64,000 nt of DNA, taken from contig NZ_SOCA01000009.1 in the NCBI RefSeq assembly GCF_004364345.1, positions 151,805 through 215,804 of the forward strand, written 5' to 3'. The DNA comes from Prosthecobacter fusiformis (GTDB lineage: Bacteria; Verrucomicrobiota; Verrucomicrobiia; Verrucomicrobiales; Verrucomicrobiaceae). Shown here one piece after another: positions 49,269-58,468 of this stretch. The notes under the pieces were generated by a model. That model had not been told where the DNA came from, searched no databases, and saw nothing but the letters and a program-made list of their open reading frames with translations. A program made the position numbers and the translations under genes. How positions within the stretch are numbered: position 1 is the first letter of the stretch; every line of letters begins with the position of its first letter.

Positions 49269-50171
49269 GTGTTATCTGCGGGGGTGCCTCCAACCCTTGC
49301 CACCATTGTTTATCCGCTGATCGCCGCGCTGTTGTATGCTTTCGGAGCTTTGGTACTGAAGCGGTCCAGCGAACTGGGCGTGGGCCTATGGCGCACCACC
49401 TTCGTGGCCAATTTCATTGTGGCCGGTCTCTTTTCCCTCCTCTGGCTGCTGGGTGGACCGCCCATTGAAAAGGAACTGCTCTGGCAGCCGGGCGTGATCG
49501 CCATGTGTCTCTTTGTGGGCCAGATCTCGCAGTTCATCGCTTTGGAAAAAGGGGATGTTTCTGTGGCGGTGCCGGTCTTTGGCCTGAAGGTCATCCTGGT
49601 GGCCTTTTTGACACCCATTCTGATTGGCGATGCGGTCGGGCTCCGGTTGTGGGCAGCCGCTTTCTTGAGCGTTATTGGCATCGTATTTCTCAACAAGAAA
49701 GACCAGGGTAAGCGTCCCCGTGGACTAGGCATCACCCTGCTGGCTGGCGGAGTCGGGGCGGTATGCTTTGCGGTGTTTGACGTGCTGGTGCAGAAATGGG
49801 GCCCGTACTGGGGCGTAGGCCGCCTTTTGCCCTGCATTTTCTGGATCAATGCCCTGTTTTCCTGCGGGCTGGTGTTTCGTTTTTCGGCACCGCTTAGCGC
49901 TATTCCACGCCCGGCCTGGGGCTGGTTAGGCGGCGGTTCAGTTCTTCTGGGCACGCAGAGCATTCTTTTCGTCAGCACGCTGGCCACTTATGGTAAGGCC
50001 ACTTCAGCAAACATCGTGTACGCCTCGCGCGGCCTGCTCAGCGTGGCTCTGGTATGGATGATCGGCCATTGGTTTTTCAATACGGAGCAAAACCTCGGCC
50101 CCGCTGTCCTGCGCTGGCGGCTAGCGGGTGCCCTCCTGATGATGAGCGCCATCGTGCTGGTGGTCGTGTGA
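49269..50171 (+). CDS. EamA/DMT-superfamily transporter
   Basis: The 300-residue protein has about ten membrane spans in two EamA halves (LIAALLYAFGALVLKRSSELGVG at the start; GITLLAGGVGAVCFAVFDVLV in the middle). These transport metabolites or drugs. It starts with GTG at 49269. It follows the sigma gene by 71 bp and may share its transcript. Confidence 0.85.
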   Translation: MLSAGVPPTLATIVYPLIAALLYAFGALVLKRSSELGVGLWRTTFVANFIVAGLFSLLWLLGGPPIEKELLWQPGVIAMCLFVGQISQFIALEKGDVSVAVPVFGLKVILVAFLTPILIGDAVGLRLWAAAFLSVIGIVFLNKKDQGKRPRGLGITLLAGGVGAVCFAVFDVLVQKWGPYWGVGRLLPCIFWINALFSCGLVFRFSAPLSAIPRPAWGWLGGGSVLLGTQSILFVSTLATYGKATSANIVYASRGLLSVALVWMIGHWFFNTEQNLGPAVLRWRLAGALLMMSAIVLVVV

Positions 50172-50222
50172 GCCACAAAGACGGCGACTTTTGCCGTATT
50201 GACAAGGCTGCTCGAGCTGGAC

Positions 50223-50666
50223 TTACGCGACGAGTGGATTCCACACTTCGGAAAAGCCAAAGCCTTCGAAGTCCTTTACGTTGGCGGTAGCAAAATCAGT
50301 GACGCCAAAAGCGCGAAGGCTGAGCGCAGTGCGCGCGTCATAAATACGCCGACGGGCGAAGCCGTGGGTGGATGCGTGTTGCCATAGTCCGGCATGGAGT
50401 TCGCGGCTGGTGGGGGGAAAGCCAAAGACTTTCCAGCGGGGATGCTGGCGATAGCTTTGAATAACGGCAACGGCTTTGGGCGCAGTCAAGGGAGAGGTGA
50501 GGACGACGGGGTTTCTCAGCAGGAGGTAGAACTCGGTGAGTACAAATTCGCTGAGGGCCACATCTTCGCGGACAGAAACCGATTCGATGAACTGGAGGGC
50601 TGCGGCGTGATGCGGCGAGGCCTCGCTGTAGCTGTAGAGAAGGAGATTGGCGTCAATGGAAAGCAT
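50223..50666 (-). CDS. vapC: PIN-domain toxin
   Basis: The 147-residue protein has PIN acidic residues in SIDANLLLY (Asp5), LTEFYLLL and YDARTALSLRAFGVTDFATANVKDF. PIN toxins cut RNA, often initiator tRNA or rRNA. It follows the antitoxin gene by 21 bp on the same strand. Confidence 0.9.
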   Translation of the reverse strand: MLSIDANLLLYSYSEASPHHAAALQFIESVSVREDVALSEFVLTEFYLLLRNPVVLTSPLTAPKAVAVIQSYRQHPRWKVFGFPPTSRELHAGLWQHASTHGFARRRIYDARTALSLRAFGVTDFATANVKDFEGFGFSEVWNPLVA

Positions 50667-50687
50667 GGGGCTTCAAAGTAGGCCCGT

Positions 50688-50942
50688 TCACGCAAGTTGC
50701 GGGTCGCCATCGGCAAAGGCTACCTCGCGGAGTTGCTCGGCAGACAGTCCTTTCCAGCCCACTTGTTTAGAAGTGGGTGGACTCCAGGCGGGGGCAGGGC
50801 CCGTGGGCGGATCAGGATAAACTTGGAGCAGCAATTCAGCCCCTCGGCGGAAAGTTTCCGCAAGGGACCATTCACGCTGTTTGGCAAAAGTGCGGAGTTC
50901 ATGAAACAGCTCCTCTGGAACCTGGATCTGGGTTTTCGTCAT
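50688..50942 (-). CDS. vapB: VapB-like antitoxin (ribbon-helix-helix)
   Basis: The 84-residue protein starts TKTQIQVPEELFHELRTFAKQREWSLAETFRRGAE-like ribbon-helix-helix sequence, followed by a Pro/Trp-rich tail that could bind and block the PIN toxin. It is first in the pair and probably represses it. Confidence 0.85.
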   Translation of the reverse strand: MTKTQIQVPEELFHELRTFAKQREWSLAETFRRGAELLLQVYPDPPTGPAPAWSPPTSKQVGWKGLSAEQLREVAFADGDPQLA

Positions 50943-51003
50943 GCCTCAAATTACCATGTCCATCAAAATGATGTCAAGGATAGAGGGCGCTACCGAAACC
51001 TTT

Positions 51004-51762
51004 TTACAGATACGGCTCGATGTCCAGTTTGCCGTTGGTCGCGCAGATGAACATGGTGCCGGGTTTCACCGTGCTGTCTCGGGTGACGATTTTGCCCCCG
51101 GCGGCTTCCACCAGCATCACGCCGGCGGCCACGTCCCAAAGGCTGATCTGCTCCTCCACATAGGCATCCAGCCGACCGCAGGCGATGTAAGCCAGCGCCA
51201 GTGCTGCGCTGCCGAGCATGCGGGTCTTGAAGACCTCGTAGCTGATCCGGCGGTAACGCTCGAACCCGGCGTCCAGCGCAGATTTGCTTTTGGAAAAGCC
51301 GACAGTGACGACGGCCTGGCTCATCTCACTGCGGATGCTTGTGGAGATGGGCTTGCCATTCAGAGTGGGTACGCCGCCTTTGACGACGGACCAGGTTTCA
51401 TTCTGCATCGGGTCGTGGATCACGCCCAGGAGCGGCTCCTTCGTGGAGCGTACCCGAGCACCGATGGACACGCAAAAATGGGGGATGCCGTAGAAATAGT
51501 TCACCGTGCCGTCGATGGGGTCCACGATCCATTCCACATCGCCATCACCGCCCACATCGCCTTCTTCTTCACCCAGGATGCGGTGGTCCGCATGATAGCC
51601 CAGGATGATGTCTGCAATGAGCTGCTGAGTGCGCACATCCAGCTCCAGTTTCACATCGCGCCGGTGCATCTCGTTGACGGTCTTTTCAGATCCGAAGTTG
51701 TCTTTGATCAGCTTGCCGGCCTGGTGGGCGGCTTCAGTGGCGATGGCGATGAGTTCTGGCAT
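51004..51762 (-). CDS. Inositol monophosphatase family protein
   Basis: The 252-residue protein has the metal-site motifs WIVDPIDGTVNYFYG, LGEEEGDVGGDGD (Glu-Glu) and LWDVAAGVMLVEAAGG. The family dephosphorylates myo-inositol-1-phosphate or related substrates. Likely a SuhB-type enzyme. It is followed within 43 bp of the coaB gene on the same strand. Confidence 0.93.
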   Translation of the reverse strand: MPELIAIATEAAHQAGKLIKDNFGSEKTVNEMHRRDVKLELDVRTQQLIADIILGYHADHRILGEEEGDVGGDGDVEWIVDPIDGTVNYFYGIPHFCVSIGARVRSTKEPLLGVIHDPMQNETWSVVKGGVPTLNGKPISTSIRSEMSQAVVTVGFSKSKSALDAGFERYRRISYEVFKTRMLGSAALALAYIACGRLDAYVEEQISLWDVAAGVMLVEAAGGKIVTRDSTVKPGTMFICATNGKLDIEPYL

Positions 51763-51804
51763 GGAAGTGTGGGGACGAAGTTCCCGGTTCGTCGGAATAA
51801 GGAT

Positions 51805-52455
51805 TTAAGGGAACTTTTTCAAAGACGCCTGCTGGGTGATAAACGCGATCAACTCACGGGCCAGCACGGCTTTGGACTGACGCGGCAGGGGGAACGGCGA
51901 GGCATCAGGCAGGCACAGAGTGACTTCGTTCTCCGCGCTGTCAAATCCGATGCCTGCCCTGGACACATCATTCGCGATCACCAGATCACAGCCCTTGCGC
52001 ACCAGCTTGTCATGCGCGTGCTCCAGCAGCCGCTCTGTCTCCGCCGCAAAGCCAACTAGAAAACCAGTGAAACCAAAAACACGGCGGGCGGAGCCCAGGA
52101 TGTCTTCCGTTTTTTCCAGGGTCAAGGTCAGCGTCTCGCCCGTCTTTTTGATCTTTTGCTCGGCGATAGCAGCAGGCCGGTAATCAGCCACCGCTGCGGA
52201 AAAAATGGCAATGTTCTGCCCCTCCATGCGGTCGCGCACGGCTTCATACATCTCTCGCGCGGTTTCCACTTTGATCAGGGACACCCCTTCGGGAGCAGCC
52301 AGCACGACAGGTCCAGAAATCAACGTCACTTCATGGCCTTTGTCACGGGCAGCCTCAGCCAGGGCATACCCCATTTTACCGGACGAACGATTGGTCAGAT
52401 AGCGCACCGGGTCGAGCGGCTCACGCGTGGGACCGGCGGTGATGAGGATCTTCAT
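51805..52455 (-). CDS. coaB: Phosphopantothenate-cysteine ligase (stand-alone CoaB)
   Basis: The 216-residue protein is the CoaB half only: ILITAGPTREPLDPVRYLTNRSSGKMG, then AAVADYRP and KIKK. It joins cysteine to phosphopantothenate in coenzyme A synthesis. Most bacteria have a CoaBC fusion; here coaC is a separate upstream gene with a 4-bp ATGA overlap. Confidence 0.93.
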   Translation of the reverse strand: MKILITAGPTREPLDPVRYLTNRSSGKMGYALAEAARDKGHEVTLISGPVVLAAPEGVSLIKVETAREMYEAVRDRMEGQNIAIFSAAVADYRPAAIAEQKIKKTGETLTLTLEKTEDILGSARRVFGFTGFLVGFAAETERLLEHAHDKLVRKGCDLVIANDVSRAGIGFDSAENEVTLCLPDASPFPLPRQSKAVLARELIAFITQQASLKKFP

Positions 52456-52997
52456 GCCTGGCCTTTTTCTAAAATAGCCTGTACCGCCGCCAGGATCTCT
52501 TCCACAGGGGCCAGCCGTCCCACCCCCTCATAACCGCAGGCCAGCATGCCCTCTGCTGGCTCCACCCATTGGGCACCCCATCCCTTCAGCGTTTCCACAT
52601 TTTTTTGCGTCGCCGGGTGCAGCCACATTTTCCCATTCATCGCCGGGGCGATCAGGATGGGTGCCCGGGTCGCCAGAGCGATGGCTGTCAGTGCATCGTT
52701 GGCAAAACCATGCGCCAGGGAGGCCAGCACGTTGGCCGTGGCGGGGGCGATCAGGAGCAGGTCCGCATCATCGGCGAGCTGGATGTGGCCTGGCTGCCAG
52801 CCTTCTTTTTCCGCAAACAGATCCGTCACCACCGGGCGGCGGGAGAGGGTGGCCAGCGTCAGCGGGGTCACAAATTCCAGTGCACCCTTCGTCAGCACAC
52901 AGGTCACTTCATGCCCTGCCTTGGTGAGCTGGCTGGCCAGATCCGCCGCTTTATATGCGGCAATGGAGCCGGTGATGCCGAGGACGATGCGTGACAT
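52452..52997 (-). CDS. coaC: Phosphopantothenoylcysteine decarboxylase (stand-alone CoaC)
   Basis: The 181-residue flavoprotein is the CoaC half: GITGSIAAYKAADL (FMN site), GHIQLADDADLL with the active-site His, APAMNGKMW, and GMLACGYEGVGRL with the catalytic Cys. It decarboxylates phosphopantothenoylcysteine to phosphopantetheine. It is translationally coupled to coaB. Confidence 0.95.
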   Translation of the reverse strand: MSRIVLGITGSIAAYKAADLASQLTKAGHEVTCVLTKGALEFVTPLTLATLSRRPVVTDLFAEKEGWQPGHIQLADDADLLLIAPATANVLASLAHGFANDALTAIALATRAPILIAPAMNGKMWLHPATQKNVETLKGWGAQWVEPAEGMLACGYEGVGRLAPVEEILAAVQAILEKGQA

Positions 52998-53082
52998 AGG
53001 GAGTCAATAAACCGGGCCTGCCTCTCTTGCAAACACCGCCTTTGTCCGTGCAATCCATCAAATGTGTGGTTAATCCCGGCGC

Positions 53083-53583
53083 ATGTCTTTCCTGAAACGC
53101 TTCGAAGTCTGGCTGCTCATCATCCTCAGTTTGGGAGCCACCATCTGGGTTTTCACCATGGATTCAGATCCCAGCATGGACGATCCTCAGCCCGTCCTTG
53201 CCGATGCCTCCAGTGAAGCTGCCCTTAAAATCCATCGCACCACTCTGGAGCGTGATTATGGCAATGCCCGTCTGGATATCGAGCTGCGCTACCGAAATAG
53301 CAGCCCCCGGCCGCTTTCGCTCCAACCTCCCGATGTGAGGCTTCTGACGGCCGATGGCAAAGAAGTGCCCCCTTTCACGCTTGCCACCGAGAAGCCACCC
53401 CAGATCCCTGCCCAATCTGCCCAGGATGTGCGCCTGCGCTATTGGCTGGAGAAAGGGCATCTGAATGGAGCTTTAATCCTCGAAATACGGGGTGAAAAAG
53501 CCGACGTGAAGACGGCTTCCCCGATAGACCTGGACACCCTAGAAAACGGCAAGCCGAAGACCTGGACCGGTGCCATTCAATAG
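53083..53583 (+). CDS. Membrane-anchored protein of unknown function
   Basis: The 166-residue protein has an N-terminal anchor (VWLLIILSLGATIWVFTM) and a beta-sandwich-like body (LDIELRYRNSSPRPLSLQPPDVRLLTADGKEVPPF), like DUF4352-type exported domains. It ends 28 bp before the TetR promoter. Function unknown. Confidence 0.7.
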   Translation: MSFLKRFEVWLLIILSLGATIWVFTMDSDPSMDDPQPVLADASSEAALKIHRTTLERDYGNARLDIELRYRNSSPRPLSLQPPDVRLLTADGKEVPPFTLATEKPPQIPAQSAQDVRLRYWLEKGHLNGALILEIRGEKADVKTASPIDLDTLENGKPKTWTGAIQ

Positions 53584-53611
53584 CTTACTCGCGACCTGTT
53601 TTGGAAAACTC

Positions 53612-53640
53612 TTGACGAATTAGACCAATCAGTCTATTCT
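53612..53640 (+). promoter_or_regulatory. tetR promoter with operator between -35 and -10
   Basis: TTGACG (53612-53617) and TATTCT (53635-53640) are spaced 17 bp, a near-ideal sigma-70 promoter, and the ATG follows at 53650. The spacer contains TAGAC-CAATCA-GTCTA (53621-53636), an inverted repeat that shares TTAGACC with the site upstream of trxA. A repressor here would block RNA polymerase, so TetR autorepression is likely. Confidence 0.75.
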
Positions 53641-53649
53641 GTTCTCGTT

Positions 53650-54246
53650 ATGAGCGACAGGACCACCAAGGAACGCATTCTCGACGCAGCCGAAGAGCTG
53701 ATGCTCGAGAAGAGCTTTCATGCGGTCGGCCTGAATGAAATCCTCAAGGCTGTGAAAGTCCCCAAGGGTTCCTTTTATCATCACTTTGAGTCCAAGGAGC
53801 AGTTCGGTGTGGAAATGCTCCGGCATTATGTCGCGGAATCCACCGCTTATAAAACCCGGCTGTTACTGCCCCCAAACCCTGAGCCGGATCCCCTGCTCCG
53901 CCTCTTGACCTACTTTGAGTCTAACATCGCCAAAGCTACTGAATCCCAAGGGAGATGCCCATGTTTGGTGATTAAACTAGCCTCTGAAGTGGGAGGTTTT
54001 AGCGAGCCCATGCGCCATGTCCTTGCTCAGGGCACACGGGAGTGGACGGGCGTTTTTGAGCGCTTGCTTGAGGAGGGGCTGGAGAAAGGCAAGATCTCAC
54101 CCGCAATCCGTCCTGCCCTCATGGCCCCCGTCATCCTGGACTTGTGGACCGGTGCTATGCAGCGTGCTTCCACCACCCGCAGCGTGACTCCTCTTCGTGA
54201 AGCCATCGCTTTTTTGAAGTCCATGCTCGCTCCACCGCAGAGCTAA
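53650..54246 (+). CDS. TetR-family repressor, NemR-like
   Basis: The 198-residue protein has the TetR HTH (ILDAAEELMLEKSFHAVGLNEILKAVKVPKGSFYHHF). Cys103 and Cys105 in QGRCPCLVIK lie at the position of the regulatory Cys106 of E. coli NemR, which senses bleach and electrophiles and controls the old yellow enzyme NemA. The downstream genes include an old yellow enzyme. A promoter-operator upstream and a second matching site before trxA support local control. Confidence 0.88.
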   Translation: MSDRTTKERILDAAEELMLEKSFHAVGLNEILKAVKVPKGSFYHHFESKEQFGVEMLRHYVAESTAYKTRLLLPPNPEPDPLLRLLTYFESNIAKATESQGRCPCLVIKLASEVGGFSEPMRHVLAQGTREWTGVFERLLEEGLEKGKISPAIRPALMAPVILDLWTGAMQRASTTRSVTPLREAIAFLKSMLAPPQS

Positions 54247-54262
54247 ATTTTTCCAACAATAA

Positions 54263-54280
54263 TTAAACCGACTGGTCTAA
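54263..54280. promoter_or_regulatory. Second TetR operator, upstream of trxA
   Basis: TTAAACC-GACT-GGTCTAA is an 18-bp imperfect inverted repeat (6 of 7 arm positions). Its right arm is the reverse complement of the TTAGACC of the tetR operator. It lies 30 bp before the trxA start and 17 bp after the tetR stop. Confidence 0.65.
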
Positions 54281-54309
54281 TACACTCGTAAATCTCAACT
54301 CTAACTCAT

Positions 54310-54627
54310 ATGAAACCTCAAGCACTCACCAACGAAACTTTTGATGCCGCCATCAGCAATACCACTGGCCAACCCGTCCTTGTGGACTTCTGGGCAGAAT
54401 GGTGTGGTCCTTGCCGCATGCTGGCCCCCATCCTGGACCAGCTCGCCGGCGAGCAGGAAGGCAGCGCCACCATCGCCAAGGTGGACATTGATGCCCACCC
54501 TGAATTGGCCGAACGCTTCGGCATCCGCGCCATCCCTACGCTCATCGTTTTCAAAAACGGCAAGCCTGTGAACACCATTACTGGCGTCAAGAGCAAGGCT
54601 TTCCTTGAAGCCGCCCTGGCTGCGTGA
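54310..54627 (+). CDS. trxA: Thioredoxin
   Basis: The 105-residue protein is a classic thioredoxin: VLVDFWAEWCGPCRMLAPIL with Cys32 and Cys35, and the cis-Pro loop IRAIPTLIVFKNG. No signal, so cytoplasmic. First structural gene of the TetR regulon; 30 bp after the operator. Confidence 0.96.
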   Translation: MKPQALTNETFDAAISNTTGQPVLVDFWAEWCGPCRMLAPILDQLAGEQEGSATIAKVDIDAHPELAERFGIRAIPTLIVFKNGKPVNTITGVKSKAFLEAALAA

Positions 54628-54655
54628 TTCGATTCCGAAAGATTGCCCTTTCCCT

Positions 54656-55093
54656 ATGAATCTCTCCCAGCGTCCTCCCCGCAGCCCACGTGTCCGCCTC
54701 GGCGGATACGTGTTGCTGCCCCGTGTACTCGACAAATGCCGGGCTGAAATCGCCGGTACCTCGGGCGATTATCATTACAACTGCCCCATGGACCGCCGCT
54801 TTTTTGAGTTCGCCGGTTTGGACCATGAAGCCTTGAAAGCCGAAGTGGCCAAAGGCGGTGGCGATGGTGAAGTCCTTGCCTGGATCCTTACCAACCGGAA
54901 GAACCAGCATAGCGACTGGGAGATCGCTCAATGGAGCGCCCATCGTGAAGCTACCGCTCCCTCCGACAACGAAAGCCGCGATTTCATCAACCAGATGGTC
55001 GCTCAGGCCGGTGGTGCCACCCGTGAAGACATCGCCACCATCTTCGATTATCTGGACCTCGACGATTATGTCACCTTTGGTGGCAAAGCTTAG
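54656..55093 (+). CDS. DUF5069 protein
   Basis: The ATG at 54656 gives 145 residues with the DUF5069 pattern: LPRVLDKCRAEIAG, GDYHYNCPMDRRFFEFAG, and EVLAWILTNRK. Family function unknown. It lies 28 bp after trxA and 33 bp before the alcohol dehydrogenase. Confidence 0.88.
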   Translation: MNLSQRPPRSPRVRLGGYVLLPRVLDKCRAEIAGTSGDYHYNCPMDRRFFEFAGLDHEALKAEVAKGGGDGEVLAWILTNRKNQHSDWEIAQWSAHREATAPSDNESRDFINQMVAQAGGATREDIATIFDYLDLDDYVTFGGKA

Positions 55094-55126
55094 CCTCTCC
55101 CCTCGCATCCACACACCCACACCACC

Positions 55127-56149
55127 ATGAGTACTCCCGTGCACGCCCTTGCCGCCTTAGGTTCCAAACAGGCCCTCCAGCCCTTCGAGTTCACCCCTGG
55201 CCCTCTCGGTGACGAGCAGGTCGAAATCGCCGTGGAATCCTGTGGCCTCTGCCATAGCGACCTCTCCATGCTGGACAATGATTGGGGTGCCTCCACCTAC
55301 CCCTTTGTTCCCGGCCATGAGGTCGTGGGAAAAGTTGTGGAACTGGGCCCTCACACCAAGCGCCTAAAAGTGGGAGATCGCGTCGGCCTCGGATGGAATT
55401 CCGGCAGTTGCGGGGCTTGCGCCCAATGCCTCTCGGGAAATCAAAATCTCTGCCCCACAGCCGAGGCCACCATCATCGGCCGCCATGGCGGATTTGCCAC
55501 CCGGGTACGTGCCCACTGGACCTGGCTGAACCCCATTCCTGAAACATTGGATGCCAGCAAAGCCGGCCCGCTCTTCTGTGGCGGCATCACCGTTTTTAAC
55601 CCCATCATCCAGTGCGGAGTCCAGCCGACGGATCGCGTCGGCGTCATCGGCATTGGCGGTCTGGGCCACTTGGCGCTGAAGTTCCTCCGCGCCTGGGGCT
55701 GCGAAGTCGTCGCCTTTACCAGCAGTGAATCCAAGCGCGAGGAAGCCCTGCAACTGGGTGCCCATCGCACCCTGAATTCCAGAGACAAAGGCGACCTCAA
55801 AAACGCCGCCAGCAGTTTCGACTTCATCCTAAACACGACCAACGTCGCGCTCGACTGGAACACCTACATCGCCGCTCTCAAACCCAAAGGCCGCCTACAC
55901 ACCGTCGGTGCCGTTCTGCAGCCTCTGGACCTCGCCGCCTTCCCCATGATCTCCGGCCAGAAGTCCGTCTCCGGTTCCCCGATCGGCAGCCCCGCCACCG
56001 TGGACACCATGCTGGAATTCTGCGCCCGCCACAGCATCGCCCCCACGACAGAAACCTTCCCCATGTCCCGCGCCAACGAGGCCCTAGACCACCTCCGTTC
56101 CGGCAAAGCCCGGTATCGCATCGTCCTGGAGAATGATCTTAACGCCTAA
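55127..56149 (+). CDS. Zinc-dependent alcohol dehydrogenase (YahK/CAD-like)
   Basis: The 340-residue protein has the catalytic zinc site CGLCHSDLSML and PGHEVVGKVVELG, the structural-zinc Cys set CGACAQCLSGNQNLC, and GVIGIGGLGHLALKF for NADP. YahK/cinnamyl-type dehydrogenases reduce reactive aldehydes. Its place before an old yellow enzyme fits a detoxification role. Confidence 0.93.
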   Translation: MSTPVHALAALGSKQALQPFEFTPGPLGDEQVEIAVESCGLCHSDLSMLDNDWGASTYPFVPGHEVVGKVVELGPHTKRLKVGDRVGLGWNSGSCGACAQCLSGNQNLCPTAEATIIGRHGGFATRVRAHWTWLNPIPETLDASKAGPLFCGGITVFNPIIQCGVQPTDRVGVIGIGGLGHLALKFLRAWGCEVVAFTSSESKREEALQLGAHRTLNSRDKGDLKNAASSFDFILNTTNVALDWNTYIAALKPKGRLHTVGAVLQPLDLAAFPMISGQKSVSGSPIGSPATVDTMLEFCARHSIAPTTETFPMSRANEALDHLRSGKARYRIVLENDLNA

Positions 56150-56165
56150 CTAAAGATCCATCCCC

Positions 56166-57242
56166 ATGTCCTCGCTCTTCACTCCCCTCACCCTCGGTGG
56201 CATTGAACTGCCTAACCGCATCTTTATGGCCCCGCTCACCCGCTGCCGGGCGGATGCAGACCACGTCCCCACGGATCTGATGGTGGAATACTATTCTCAG
56301 CGCGCCAGCGCCGGCCTCATCATCGCCGAGGCGACCATGGTCATGGAAGGAAACTCCGCCTTTGCCGGTCGTGAACCGGGCATCTACTCAGACGCTCAAA
56401 TCGTCGCCTGGAGAAAGGTCACCGATGCTGTCCATGCGAAGGGTGGGCGCATCTTCCTCCAGCTCTGGCACGGGGGCCGCGCCTGCCATCCATACTTCAA
56501 TGATGGAGCCACACCTGTCTCCGCCAGCCCCATTCCCATCACCAACGATGAGGCGCATACGCCTGAGGGCAAGAAACCCTACGCCACTCCACGCGAGCTG
56601 CGTGAGGAGGAACTGCCAGCCATCGTCGAAGCCTTTCGCAAAGCAGCACTAAACGCCAAAGTGACCGGTTTTGATGGCGTCGAAATTCATGGGGCCAATG
56701 GTTATCTACTGGACCAATTCCTGCGTGATGGTAGCAACCGCCGTGGCGGTGAATATGGAGGCCCCATCGAAAACCGCGCTCGTCTTCTGCTGGAGGTGGT
56801 CGATGCCGCTGTCAGTGTTTGGGGAGTGGGTTTCGTTGGCGTGCGCCTGTCCCCTCTCAACAGTTTCAATTCCATGGAGGACAGCGATCCCGCCGGTCTA
56901 ACAGCTTATGTGGCAACGCAGCTCGATCAACGCGGCATCGCTTACCTGCATCTGATGCGCGCCGATTTTTTCGGCCTGCAAAAAGGCGATGTCGTCAGCA
57001 TCGCCCGCGCCGCTTTCAAAGGCACCCTCATTGGTAACATGGGCTATACTCCCGAAGAGGCTGCGGCGGCGATTGAAGAAGGCACCCTCGAAGGCGTCGC
57101 CTTCGGTCATCATTACGTCAGCAATCCAGATTTGGTCGAGCGTATCCAGGCTGGCATTCCCTTGGTGGAACCTGATGCCAGCACTTTCTATACTCAGGAA
57201 GCCAAGGGTTATACTGACTATCCAACCCTGGCCGCCGCGTGA
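56166..57242 (+). CDS. nemA: Old yellow enzyme family alkene reductase (NemA-like)
   Basis: The 358-residue protein has FMN-site sequence FMAPLTRCRAD, LQLWHGGRA, and GVEIHGANGYLLDQFLRDG with the proton-donor Tyr. It reduces C=C bonds of electrophiles such as N-ethylmaleimide, enones and quinones with NADPH. It sits in a regulon headed by a NemR-like repressor, as in E. coli nemRA. It overlaps the MFS start by 1 bp. Confidence 0.95.
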   Translation: MSSLFTPLTLGGIELPNRIFMAPLTRCRADADHVPTDLMVEYYSQRASAGLIIAEATMVMEGNSAFAGREPGIYSDAQIVAWRKVTDAVHAKGGRIFLQLWHGGRACHPYFNDGATPVSASPIPITNDEAHTPEGKKPYATPRELREEELPAIVEAFRKAALNAKVTGFDGVEIHGANGYLLDQFLRDGSNRRGGEYGGPIENRARLLLEVVDAAVSVWGVGFVGVRLSPLNSFNSMEDSDPAGLTAYVATQLDQRGIAYLHLMRADFFGLQKGDVVSIARAAFKGTLIGNMGYTPEEAAAAIEEGTLEGVAFGHHYVSNPDLVERIQAGIPLVEPDASTFYTQEAKGYTDYPTLAAA

Positions 57243-58468
57243 TGTCCTCTTCACGCCCGCCCATTTCTGAAAAAGCCCTCCTGATCCTTCTGGCCGCAGT
57301 CCAGTTCGCCCACATCATGGACTTCATGGTCATGATGCCGCTGGGCCCGCAGCTCATGAGGGAGCTAAACATCGGCCCGGAACGGTTCAGCGGCATGGTG
57401 GCTGCCTATACCTTTGCTGCCGGTATTGTCGGCCTCCTGGCAGCCCCTTTCATGGACCGCTTTGACCGGAGGAAACTGCTGCTCTTCTGTTTTGCCGGAT
57501 TCATCCTCGGCACCCTGGCTTGTGCACTCTCCCATACGGCTGAGGCACTCACGCAGGCCCGCATTGTTTGCGGGGCCTTCGGCGGCGTTTCGGGCGCTCT
57601 CATCATGGCCATCGTCAGTGATGTCGTGCCGCCCGTCCGGCGTGCGGCAGGTATGGGCATCATCATGACAGCCTTCTCTGTCGCCGCAGCTTTGGGTGTT
57701 CCTTTGGGGCTATACCTCGCGCAGGCGTTTAGCTGGGAAACCCCCTTCTTTGTTATCGTTGGAATGGGGGTTATTACCTGGATCGCCCTTTGGTATTACC
57801 TGCCCCCCATTCGCGATCATTTAAATACCAGTTCTACGCTGCGTGGCCAGGCATTCTGGGCTCTGCTTCGCAATGGCAATGCTGGGTGGGCTTTATTATT
57901 CATCTTCATGCTTGTCATCGGGCACATGATCATGATTCCGCTGCTCTCACCTTACCTTGTGCATAACCTGGGACTGCCCGAGAAATATCTGTCCTTCGTT
58001 TATCTCATCGGCGGATGCCTGACCCTCTTCACTTCCCCCTGGGTGGGCCGTCTGGCGGATCGTCTAGGTCGGATTCAGGTCCTGGGCATCATGATCATCG
58101 TCGCCGCCGCCGTGGTGCTCACCATCACAAACGCGCCCCCTCTTCCCATCGCGGCCATCCTGACGCTCAGCGGCCTGTTTTTCATCTTCGCCAGCGGCCG
58201 TTTTGTACCTGCCCAGGCCATCGGTTCCTTAGCCGTGCCCCCCGCCCAGCGCGGCGCTTTCATGAGCCTGAATACCTGCGTGCGTGACATCGGTGGGGGC
58301 GTTGCCGCCAGCCTGGCCGGATACATCGTCACCACCGCTCCCTCAGGTGAAATGGTTAATTTTCATCGCATTGGTTACGTGGCCGTCGCTGCCTCCGCAC
58401 TCAGTTACTGGCTTGGCACCCGCGTGCGTACTCAGGATATCACCCCACCCGCACCCCTTGTCTCATGA
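57242..58468 (+). CDS. MFS efflux transporter
   Basis: The 408-residue protein (ATG 57242; GTG 57239 also possible) has 12 spans with MFS motif A-like DRFDRRKLLL and WVGRLADRLGR between helices 2-3 and 8-9. Probably drug or toxic-compound efflux. It ends overlapping the SnoaL-like gene by 4 bp. Confidence 0.9.
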   Translation: MSSSRPPISEKALLILLAAVQFAHIMDFMVMMPLGPQLMRELNIGPERFSGMVAAYTFAAGIVGLLAAPFMDRFDRRKLLLFCFAGFILGTLACALSHTAEALTQARIVCGAFGGVSGALIMAIVSDVVPPVRRAAGMGIIMTAFSVAAALGVPLGLYLAQAFSWETPFFVIVGMGVITWIALWYYLPPIRDHLNTSSTLRGQAFWALLRNGNAGWALLFIFMLVIGHMIMIPLLSPYLVHNLGLPEKYLSFVYLIGGCLTLFTSPWVGRLADRLGRIQVLGIMIIVAAAVVLTITNAPPLPIAAILTLSGLFFIFASGRFVPAQAIGSLAVPPAQRGAFMSLNTCVRDIGGGVAASLAGYIVTTAPSGEMVNFHRIGYVAVAASALSYWLGTRVRTQDITPPAPLVS

